Source: Candidatus Poribacteria bacterium
GTDB taxonomy: Bacteria > Poribacteria > WGA-4E > UBA9662
Direction of reading: 5' to 3'
Assembly: GCA_002699335.1 (NCBI GenBank)
Contig: PACG01000167.1
Coordinates: 1 to 6,869 of the forward strand
DNA: 6,869 nt
In this document: positions 1 through 5,712 of the stretch, in pieces
Numbering within the stretch: position 1 is the stretch's first letter
How the letters are laid out: every line of letters begins with the position of its first letter
Position numbers and translations under genes: made by a program
Notes under the pieces: model-generated
Database searches by the model: none
What the model saw: the letters and a program-made list of their open reading frames with translations, nothing else
What the model was told of the DNA's origin: nothing

Positions 1-514
1 AACGCGGATTTTTTGTCCCTTTCAATATCAAAAGCACTGTTGTACAAACCATAAACGCAAAGGTGATATCGGATAAGCAATAAAGCGAATGGCGAAAGAA
101 CTCAGGGTACAATAGGATATGCAATCCTGCTGCCAATCCAACAACCCAGCTACCACTTAACATTTCAGCTAAAACATAAACCACAAAAGGAAAAAGCAAG
201 CAGGAGATAAAAATAGAAGGTATCTTAGCAGCAAAGGCATTCTTACCTAAAATTTTGAAAAAAGGTGCAATCAAGAAAGAATAAAGTGGCGGCCAATGAT
301 CTTCGGGCCGGACAATTCGGGGGGGATATTTGAGAAAGTACCAACTTACATAGTCAACTTCCAAACCACGGCCTTTAATCAGGCTATCCGCCATTTCTGC
401 GTAACCTGAAGCGTCAGCATGACCGACATACTCAATTGGACGAACAATCTGTATCTTTACTATAAATGTTGCTAACCCAGCGATTAAGAGTAACCAGATT
501 GGAAGACTTTTCAT
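1..514 (-). CDS. GT39/PMT_2-like membrane glycosyltransferase, N-terminal part (C-terminus off the left edge)
   Basis: This is the first 171 codons of a multi-spanning membrane protein. It resembles the dolichyl-phosphate-mannose mannosyltransferase-like family (GT39, PMT_2/ArnT-like), whose members move a sugar from a polyprenyl-phosphate donor to an acceptor on the outer face of the membrane. Residues 4-21 form a first membrane helix. An outward loop follows with HADASGYAEMADSL (32-45), where Asp34 sits where the family has its acidic catalytic residue. Next come the family-like HWPPLYSFLIAPFF stretch (73-86) and hydrophobic segments near 98-118, 122-137 and 147-164. The ATG at 514-512 is preceded by AAGGA (plus coordinates 521-525) six bases upstream, which supports this start. 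It is transcribed divergently from the acidic small gene and has no visible link to chemotaxis. Sugar and acceptor cannot be deduced. The fold class is fairly sure, the exact family less so. Confidence 0.8.
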   Translation of the reverse strand, partial: MKSLPIWLLLIAGLATFIVKIQIVRPIEYVGHADASGYAEMADSLIKGRGLEVDYVSWYFLKYPPRIVRPEDHWPPLYSFLIAPFFKILGKNAFAAKIPSIFISCLLFPFVVYVLAEMLSGSWVVGLAAGLHILLYPEFFRHSLYCLSDITFAFMVCTTVLLILKGTKNPR

Positions 515-625
515 GCAACGTCCTTGAGTCGAAATGAGGGCTTAAATAATCTAACCAAACAATATCTAAAAAAAAGCGACACAACATTAACATCCAATTA
601 ATTACTATTATCACCCACGAATGAT

Positions 626-631
626 ATTATA
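626..631 (-). promoter_or_regulatory. Possible -10 box for the glycosyltransferase gene
   Basis: The minus strand reads a perfect TATAAT here, about 110 bases upstream of the glycosyltransferase ATG. No good -35 hexamer lies at the usual 16-18 base spacing, so this rests on the -10 word alone. It lies just upstream of the candidate plus-strand promoter at 635-663, so the two divergent promoters would be back to back. Confidence 0.25.
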
Positions 632-634
632 CAC

Positions 635-663
635 TTGCATTTTTGTTAAGTTGCGCATACAAT
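635..663 (+). promoter_or_regulatory. Candidate sigma-70-type promoter for the acidic small gene
   Basis: TTGCAT (635-640) and TACAAT (658-663) are separated by exactly 17 bases. The -10 matches the consensus at five of six positions, the -35 only at its TTG. Initiation would fall near base 670, giving a leader of roughly 34 bases that carries the strong Shine-Dalgarno sequence. Placement is good, but the -35 is weak. An alternative pair, TTACTA and TATTAT, lies slightly upstream (602-630). Confidence 0.4.
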
Positions 664-687
664 TTCATTGTCTTTTAAGTTTCATTG

Positions 688-694
688 AAGGAGG
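688..694 (+). promoter_or_regulatory. Consensus ribosome binding site
   Basis: AAGGAGG is a full-length match to the 16S rRNA anti-Shine-Dalgarno and lies nine bases before the ATG at 704. It is the strongest such site in the window. It fixes the start of the acidic small gene and is the main argument that this frame is translated. Confidence 0.85.
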
Positions 695-703
695 AGCTGT
701 AAC

Positions 704-970
704 ATGGCAGGCGCGGACATGACCCAAATGTCTGAGGGGGTTTCAGGCCAAGAAGCTACAGTACCAAATAAAGGCGAACGAAACCAGAAGACAGAACAAA
801 CTCAGCAAACTCAGGAAGCAACAGCGAATGAAGAAGCTGAAGCAACTGCACAAACTGAAGATCAAAGTCAGGGTAAAGAAACCCAGAAAGTCTCAAAAGT
901 TGATGAAGGTGTTTCTGTAAGTCAGAATGGCGTTAGCGGTGAAGGGCAAGTCGTAGATACCCAAGTTTAA
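704..970 (+). CDS. Small acidic low-complexity protein, probably disordered, function unknown
   Basis: The 88 residues do not match any family I recognise. The composition is extreme: 14 Gln, 12 Glu, 10 Thr, 10 Val, 9 Gly and 8 Ala, with no Leu, Ile, Phe, Trp, Tyr, His or Cys, and a net charge near -10. The middle (about 28-61) is a Gln/Glu/Thr/Ala tract (for example TEQTQQTQEATANEEAEATA). It is flanked by related Gly-Val-Ser words at 12-14, 69-71 and 76-78. There is no signal peptide, membrane helix or metal site. Such composition predicts an intrinsically disordered, soluble, acidic chain. The start is set by the perfect AAGGAGG nine bases upstream, and a candidate promoter precedes it. The gene stands alone, divergent from the glycosyltransferase and convergent with cheB. 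Translation is well supported, but any function would be a guess. Confidence 0.75.
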   Translation: MAGADMTQMSEGVSGQEATVPNKGERNQKTEQTQQTQEATANEEAEATAQTEDQSQGKETQKVSKVDEGVSVSQNGVSGEGQVVDTQV

Positions 971-1212
971 ATCCAAATTGCTCGTAACCCAACTTTGTGG
1001 CTCAATCCCCTTATACATCTCATCAAATCTGTAGCACCTTACCCAATTTTCAAACAATTGATAATTCTGACCGAATTACCTTAATAGATTCCCAGGATAA
1101 GGCCCTCCCATTTTCCCACCGTAGAAATAGACGCAATCATTATTATTCTAACCTTCCTCCTCTTCAGTTACCAACTCGACAGAGAAAGTTAGCTAGGATT
1201 TAATAAGTTTAA
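971..1212. other. Convergent gap between the acidic small gene and cheB, no convincing gene
   Basis: Between the two convergent stop codons I see no RNA gene and no GC-rich terminator hairpin followed by a T run on either strand. A GTG-initiated frame at 997-1203 (68 codons, plus strand) lacks a Shine-Dalgarno sequence. A 19-codon ATG frame on the minus strand (peptide begins MIASISTVGKWEG) sits rather far from a purine-rich AGGAGG stretch. Neither is persuasive. The right end carries one copy of a two-word motif that recurs after cheA. Confidence 0.5.
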
Positions 1213-1216
1213 CTAA
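1197..1216. repeat. Two-word AT-rich motif, copy 1 (at the cheB stop codon)
   Basis: GATTTAAT (1197-1204), one spacer base, then AGTTTAACTAA (1206-1216), on the plus strand. The same two words occur in the same order at 2479-2506 with a nine-base spacer. This copy overlaps the cheB stop codon. An 11-base match alone would be expected by chance in a window this size. The pairing with the second word in the same orientation is what makes it notable. Confidence 0.35.
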
Positions 1217-2262
1217 CTATTCGTAACTGTGCGATTCAGGAATTTTCCAATTTTATCTATAGGCAAGACTTCTTCAGCTGCCCCCATTTCGATAGCCACT
1301 TTCGGCATTCCGAAGATGACAGAACTTTCTTCGTCCTGTACTATTGTTTTGCTCCCACTCTTCCTCATTTCGACCAGCCCTGTTGCTCCATCTTCTCCCA
1401 TGCCTGTGAGAACCACACCGATGCTGTTTTTATTATAAACTTTTGCCACAGAAGAAAAAAGGACATTAGCGGACGGCCGATGCCCTTTAATTGGTAAGGC
1501 TTTATTCAATCGGATTCTCCCACCAGAGACAACCATCATGTGGAAATCATGGGGGGCAATAAAAACAACACCGGGCTGAATTTTGTCACCTTCTTCTGCC
1601 TCTTTTACGCTAACTTGACTGGTTCTATCTAACCACGAAACTAACCCTGATGTAAAACCTGCTGAAATATGTTGAACAACTAAAATTCCACTAGGAAAAT
1701 CAACTGGTAGTTGACTCAACACCTTATGCAAAGCCTTGGGTCCTCCCGTAGAAGAGCCAATAGCGACTACTTGAAACTTGCTTGCTGCTGCCGAGGTGTA
1801 ACCTTTTGAAGGCGCTGATTTGGCCAAACGATTTCGACGTTTTCCTTCTAAGTGAGTTACCACTGGAACTTGGGAAAGCAATTTTACTTTCCTGACCAAT
1901 TCACCGGCATCTTTGGCGGAAAACTGATCAAAACTGGGTTTCCCCATCGCGTCTAAGGCACCAAGAGACATAGCTCGAAAAGCGAGATCTACTTCTGATT
2001 TCACTAAACTGCTCACGATTAGAATTGGTGTTGGTTGATGCGCCATAATATGTGTTGTAGCAGCTAAGCCATCCATCACAGGCATATTAATGTCCATTGT
2101 TATTAAGTCAGGCTTGAGTTGCGTGGTAAAATCTATGGCCTCTTTTCCATCTTTAGCTACACCTATGACATCAATATCAGGATCATCATCCAAGAAATTC
2201 GAGATAATCCCCCGAGCCACAGCGCTATCATCAACAACTAATACCTGGACGCTCATGACCAT
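1213..2262 (-). CDS. cheB: CheB: receptor glutamate methylesterase / glutamine deamidase with receiver domain
   Basis: This cytoplasmic adaptation enzyme removes methyl groups from receptor glutamyl esters and deamidates receptor glutamines. Phosphorylation of its receiver by CheA activates it. The receiver (about 4-125) has the acidic pair Asp11/Asp12, phospho-acceptor Asp57 in TMDINMPVMDG, Ser84/Ser85 and Lys108-Pro109. A linker of about 35 residues rich in Lys, Arg, Ser and Ala leads to the methylesterase domain (about 162-345). Its catalytic triad appears complete: Ser171 in GSSTGGP, His198 in VVQHIS, and Asp291 in LTGMGEDGATG. The length of 349 is normal for the family. The start is ambiguous: ATG at 2262 or, two codons on, ATG at 2256, where MSVQVLVVDDSA looks more family-like. 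Neither has a good Shine-Dalgarno. It lies 301 bases downstream of cheA in the same direction, so it may be cotranscribed or use the weak promoter candidate in that gap. Confidence 0.96.
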   Translation of the reverse strand: MVMSVQVLVVDDSAVARGIISNFLDDDPDIDVIGVAKDGKEAIDFTTQLKPDLITMDINMPVMDGLAATTHIMAHQPTPILIVSSLVKSEVDLAFRAMSLGALDAMGKPSFDQFSAKDAGELVRKVKLLSQVPVVTHLEGKRRNRLAKSAPSKGYTSAAASKFQVVAIGSSTGGPKALHKVLSQLPVDFPSGILVVQHISAGFTSGLVSWLDRTSQVSVKEAEEGDKIQPGVVFIAPHDFHMMVVSGGRIRLNKALPIKGHRPSANVLFSSVAKVYNKNSIGVVLTGMGEDGATGLVEMRKSGSKTIVQDEESSVIFGMPKVAIEMGAAEEVLPIDKIGKFLNRTVTNS

Positions 2263-2401
2263 TTTGTACTTAAGTTAATTTTCAAACCCTGTCTTCCTGT
2301 TTTTTAACTTGGTCAAAACTAGCACCGAAAATTTTGAACTTAAACCACCATACTTATTACTTCAGCGTTTTCATCCGTTTGGAAATATTCTACACGCACC
2401 C

Positions 2402-2434
2402 ATTATAACCCAATTTTCTCCTATATAGAGAAAA
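2402..2434 (-). promoter_or_regulatory. Candidate cheB promoter with an overlapping palindrome
   Basis: On the minus strand a perfect TATAAT (2402-2407) lies about 140 bases before the cheB ATG. Its -35 position (2425-2430, CTCTAT) is poor. A palindrome with 7-base perfect arms, TTTTCTC and GAGAAAA around a 7-base centre (2414-2434), covers the -35 and spacer region. That is where a regulator could bind to compensate for, or block, a weak promoter. This is inferred from placement only. Confidence 0.3.
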
Positions 2435-2478
2435 AAGCCCAAGCCACTATCTAACTAGAATATCACTCAAGACTTCAA

Positions 2479-2506
2479 GATTTAATCCATCAACCAGTTT
2501 AACTAA
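2479..2506. repeat. Two-word AT-rich motif, copy 2 (downstream of cheA)
   Basis: GATTTAAT (2479-2486), nine spacer bases, then AGTTTAACTAA (2496-2506), on the plus strand. It matches the two words at 1197-1216. Like that copy, it sits at the 3' side of a minus-strand che gene, about 60 bases beyond the cheA stop. It is embedded in the inverted repeat at 2482-2515. Confidence 0.35.
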
Positions 2507-2515
2507 TTGGATTAA
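2482..2515. repeat. Inverted repeat downstream of cheA
   Basis: TTAATCCA (2482-2489) and TGGATTAA (2508-2515) are perfect 8-base complements around an 18-base centre, which itself holds the small palindrome AGTTTAACT (2496-2504). The arms are AT-rich and no T run follows on either strand, so it is not a typical intrinsic terminator. It might protect the cheA mRNA 3' end or bind a protein. Chance is also possible. Confidence 0.4.
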
Positions 2516-2563
2516 CCCATGATGCTTTGGAGTAACAAGTGGTTTAGGCTACTTATCAATAAA

Positions 2564-5551
2564 TTAATTACTGCCAATCAAACTTTCAACAGCAGTTAAC
2601 AATGTATCTTTATCAAATGCGCTTTTTACAATGTATCTATCAGCTCCTGCTTCAAAACCTTTACGTTTTTCTTCTTCCTTAGCCAAGGTGCTAATAATTA
2701 TCGCTGGGATATTTTTGTATCTTTCATCGTTCTTAAACTGACTAATGAATTCGTAACCATCCATACGTGGCATCTGTATATCAGAAACAATCAGATCATA
2801 CGTTTTTTGTCCCATCTTCTCGATACCTTCAACACCATCAATGGCAACGTCAACATGGTAACCAGCAGACTCTAGTATATTTCGTTCTAGTTCCCTAACC
2901 ATTACCGAGTCTTCAACCACTAAAATACTTTTCACCACTGGTTGCTCGAAAACAGGTGACGTCCCTTTTTGAGATAGAACTTCTTTTCTCACCGCTCCAA
3001 TTCTCGCATTATCCATTAAATTCGGAATATTGAGAACGAAGGCAACTTCACCATTCCCCATAATGCTTGTTCCCGCAACATTTGGAACTGTACCAAGATG
3101 ATTACTAAGAGGAATCATAACCATAACTTGAACCTCTCCAAACTCGTCAACGACAAAAGCAATTTTCCGGTTGCTCTGCTTTATCACCACAACGGGAGTC
3201 TCCTCCCGAGAGCGTTGGTGGGCTGATCCATTCATTTCTAACACATCATGCAGATAAACCATGGGAATGATTCTCTCCTCAATAACAATGGCCGGTTTGT
3301 TGGCAACAGACATTATCTCTTCAGGATTGATCAATTTAGTAGTGTCAACTGAGATGGTTGGAAATGCAAAGTGGTTCTCTCCTACTCGCACCATACACAG
3401 TTGCTGATTGGCAAGTGTCAATGGTAATTCCAGCCTAAACGTCGTCCCGACGTTTACCTTTGAACTGATTGTTATATCGCCCCTCAACGCATCAACCTGT
3501 CCCTGGACAACATCCATTCCAACCCCGCGTCCAGAGGTGTCTGTTACGGTCTCCTTGGTACTGAAACCCGCTCTAAGAATAAGGTCAAGAATGTCTTGGT
3601 CACTCATGGTCTCCGATTCAGTTTGATCGATCACACCCTTTTGAAGAGCCAAACTTCTAAGTTTCACCGGATCAATCCCAGCGCCATCATCCTCAATAAC
3701 GATATATACCCGATCTCCAGTCTGCTCAGCTGTCAAAGTTATTGTTCCTTGTCGAGATTTTCCTAATTTCTCACGGACATCAGGCAATTCCACCCCATGA
3801 TCCACTGAGTTACGGATCAGATGCAGAAACGGTGATCGAAGGTCATCGACAATTGTTTTATCAAGATTGGTGTCTTGGTCGTTAATTTCAAGATGAATAT
3901 CTTTACCAAATTCTTGTGCTAAATCTCTAACAGGTCTCTTAAAACTGTTAAAGAGGTTTGCCACAGGCAATACCCGCGTATCTCTTACCGTATCCTGCAA
4001 TTGATCAACTATTAAACTATGACTTGCTACCGATTCGGTATATTCAAGCGTAAATTCAGATAGAATTCTTTCTAATTGGCTATTTCTCTCACCAAGCGTT
4101 TCCACTAACTCGTTTAGTGTGTTTAAGCTCTTCTTTAATACTCTTGAATTTTTCTGTGCCGCTGAATTGGCAGATCCATTTTGCAGCGATTGTGTGAAGG
4201 AATCAAATTGCGTATTTAGGTTGCCTAAGGTTGTGCGTATATCATTTCTGTGGGCAGTTAAATTCGCCTGTTTAGTCAGGGCACCAATCTTCTCCAAATG
4301 GCTTTGGGCAGCAATTCGGTTCACGATCATTTCACCAACAAGTGTGGAAAGGGCATTCAGCTTGGAAATTCCGACGCGAATGGTTTCCTCTAACTGCCTT
4401 TGCCCAGGTTTGGCCAGTTCAGATTGAACTTCAACCTTTTTTAGTTCCTGCTCCTTTGGTTGTTGAAGATCAACTGTTTGTTTTCCAGCTGATAAATCTG
4501 ATATAGTATCTTGGGGCAAGCTCGACTCAGCATCAGAAACATCATCAAAGGATAATTCTCGTTGTTGTAGGACCGGTGCCTCGATCTCATCTACCTGTTC
4601 AACGGATACATCATCGGTGCGGAGTTCAGTTGATGCGGTTGATTCCAGTGGCGTTTTCGCCTTTTCCTCAACAGAAACTGAGTTCTCGATTTCTGCTAAA
4701 TGCCCAGCCCACTCCGCGATTGTTTCACCAATAAGTTGATAGAAATCGTCTGGGTTCCAATCACTTTCTTCACGGTTCTCGGTCGAATTAATTGCCATTT
4801 CAATCAAACCCAGACCTTGAAAAATTAGATCTAAGACATCCCCAGTAATCTCGATTTTTTCTTGGTGCGCAATTCGAAAAATTGTTTCCATTTGAAGCAG
4901 GATGCCAGAAATATGCAATGACGTGAGTTGTGATTCTATGCTTTGTGCATGCTCTATGAATGACCGAACGATAGAAAGAACTTGATTTAAAACAGGATTC
5001 TTTTCTTCCTCCATGTCCAGTTTTAAAAGCTGCTCATTCAACTCTTCAAGAACTTCCTTCGCTGGTGACAGAAGTTCGGATGTATCTACTATCGGTTCGC
5101 TAGCAATATTAGCTTCTTCACTATCAGGTAGGACAACTTGGGCAGGAGAATCCATACTGACTTCAGCATGTAAGGCTTGCTCAAGTCTGCGACATAAAGC
5201 ATCAATTTCAATATCCGATGTTTCACCAGCTACCGCAGCATCAACCAGTGTACTGATAACATCAAGACCTTCAAAAAGAAGATTAAGAGCCGCTCGTTCT
5301 AGGTGCATACCTTCATCACGAGCAGCAATCAACAGATCTTCCATCTGGTGGGCGACAACATTAATGTCGTCAAAACCCATTAACTTCGACGAACCTTTCA
5401 GCGTGTGAGCAGAACGAGCAATATCACGAATGATTTCCGGGTCGCCAGGATTATTCTCAAGCGCAAGTAACCCCAGATTAAGCTGCTCAATATGTTCCTC
5501 GGCTTCATCCCTAAATATGCCTAGGAATTGCTCATCCATTCCTTCTTGCAT
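2564..5551 (-). CDS. cheA: CheA-type hybrid histidine kinase with C-terminal receiver (CheA-REC)
   Basis: This is the central kinase of the pathway, autophosphorylating under receptor control. At 995 residues it is far longer than E. coli CheA (654). Domains in order: Hpt/P1 (about 6-110) with phospho-acceptor His49 in AHTLKGSS; a second Hpt-like domain (about 160-285) without that motif; an acidic linker (286-385); an extended P3 dimerisation region (about 388-517). The ATPase (about 525-708) follows, with N box Asn581 and His585 in RNSVDHG, DxGxG at 621-625, GFSTKE at 662-667 and GRGVGMD at 674-680. The P5/CheW-like domain covers about 712-850. The receiver (874-992) has Glu880/Asp881, phospho-acceptor Asp924 and Lys976. 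No typical P2 domain is evident. The ATG at 5551 has only a weak GAG upstream. The ATG at 5539 has AGAAGGA almost touching it, which is too close, so I keep 5551. All kinase motifs look active. Confidence 0.96.
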   Translation of the reverse strand: MQEGMDEQFLGIFRDEAEEHIEQLNLGLLALENNPGDPEIIRDIARSAHTLKGSSKLMGFDDINVVAHQMEDLLIAARDEGMHLERAALNLLFEGLDVISTLVDAAVAGETSDIEIDALCRRLEQALHAEVSMDSPAQVVLPDSEEANIASEPIVDTSELLSPAKEVLEELNEQLLKLDMEEEKNPVLNQVLSIVRSFIEHAQSIESQLTSLHISGILLQMETIFRIAHQEKIEITGDVLDLIFQGLGLIEMAINSTENREESDWNPDDFYQLIGETIAEWAGHLAEIENSVSVEEKAKTPLESTASTELRTDDVSVEQVDEIEAPVLQQRELSFDDVSDAESSLPQDTISDLSAGKQTVDLQQPKEQELKKVEVQSELAKPGQRQLEETIRVGISKLNALSTLVGEMIVNRIAAQSHLEKIGALTKQANLTAHRNDIRTTLGNLNTQFDSFTQSLQNGSANSAAQKNSRVLKKSLNTLNELVETLGERNSQLERILSEFTLEYTESVASHSLIVDQLQDTVRDTRVLPVANLFNSFKRPVRDLAQEFGKDIHLEINDQDTNLDKTIVDDLRSPFLHLIRNSVDHGVELPDVREKLGKSRQGTITLTAEQTGDRVYIVIEDDGAGIDPVKLRSLALQKGVIDQTESETMSDQDILDLILRAGFSTKETVTDTSGRGVGMDVVQGQVDALRGDITISSKVNVGTTFRLELPLTLANQQLCMVRVGENHFAFPTISVDTTKLINPEEIMSVANKPAIVIEERIIPMVYLHDVLEMNGSAHQRSREETPVVVIKQSNRKIAFVVDEFGEVQVMVMIPLSNHLGTVPNVAGTSIMGNGEVAFVLNIPNLMDNARIGAVRKEVLSQKGTSPVFEQPVVKSILVVEDSVMVRELERNILESAGYHVDVAIDGVEGIEKMGQKTYDLIVSDIQMPRMDGYEFISQFKNDERYKNIPAIIISTLAKEEEKRKGFEAGADRYIVKSAFDKDTLLTAVESLIGSN

Positions 5552-5573
5552 TGTTTCTCGACTATACGTAACC

Positions 5574-5687
5574 CTATTTTTTCGATAAGCCTAACAATGA
5601 ATTTCGAACCCAGTCTACAAGAGCTTTAACAGAAACACCAAACTTGGGGATTGACGAACTTTTCCAATCTTCATATAAAACAGGCAT
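5574..5687 (-). CDS. Possible 37-residue small protein between the receptor gene and cheA
   Basis: An ATG-to-TAG frame begins MPVLYEDWKSSSIPKFGVS and ends in LVDWVRNSLLGLSKK. I do not recognise it. It fills the 161-base gap so that 25 bases separate it from the receptor stop and 22 from the cheA start, which is normal operon spacing. The C-terminal half could form a basic amphipathic helix with two Trp in the chain and a Lys-Lys end, the kind of peptide that may sit on a membrane or bind a partner. Against it, there is no good Shine-Dalgarno: AAGAG is 14 bases upstream, and a GG lies at nine. cheA and cheB have weak sites as well, so this is not disqualifying. A frame this short can arise by chance. 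Confidence 0.35.
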   Translation of the reverse strand: MPVLYEDWKSSSIPKFGVSVKALVDWVRNSLLGLSKK

Positions 5688-5712
5688 TGCAAGAAACCAA
5701 ACTCTTAATTAG

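Larger units (their letters stand above)
2263..2563. other. Intergenic region between cheA and cheB (301 bases)
   Basis: The gap is long for an operon joint. Reading on the minus strand from cheA, it holds a stretch open for 33 codons without a start codon (2450-2548), then an AT-rich inverted repeat (2482-2515) and the second copy of the two-word motif (2479-2506). These are followed by a 7-base-arm palindrome and a TATAAT box (2402-2434), and then about 130 bases of apparent leader before cheB. I see no GC-rich terminator after cheA, so read-through into cheB is possible. Confidence 0.5.

Noticed and set aside
432..614. 60-codon minus-strand frame overlapping the glycosyltransferase start
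   Set aside because: It is out of frame with the clear GT39-like coding sequence, runs through its promoter region and has no ribosome binding site.
997..1203. GTG-initiated 68-codon plus-strand frame after the acidic small gene
   Set aside because: It has no Shine-Dalgarno, a rare start codon, and an unremarkable Arg/Ser/Asn-rich chain with no recognisable features. It lies in a convergent gap where chance frames are expected.
1187..1218. Inverted repeat AGTTAG/CTAACT as a terminator for cheB or the acidic gene
   Set aside because: The stem is only six AT-rich pairs with a 20-base loop, overlaps the cheB stop codon, and lacks a following T run. It is too weak to call.
5013..5408. 131-codon plus-strand frame opposite the cheA N-terminus
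   Set aside because: It is antisense to the conserved Hpt coding sequence. Its Ser/Arg-rich product is typical of a shadow of a real gene. The other plus-strand frames opposite cheB, cheA and the receptor were rejected for the same reason.
5539..5551. Alternative cheA start at the ATG at 5539
   Set aside because: The purine-rich AGAAGGA ends right at that ATG, leaving no workable spacing. Both starts give the same Hpt domain, so the upstream ATG was kept with some doubt.
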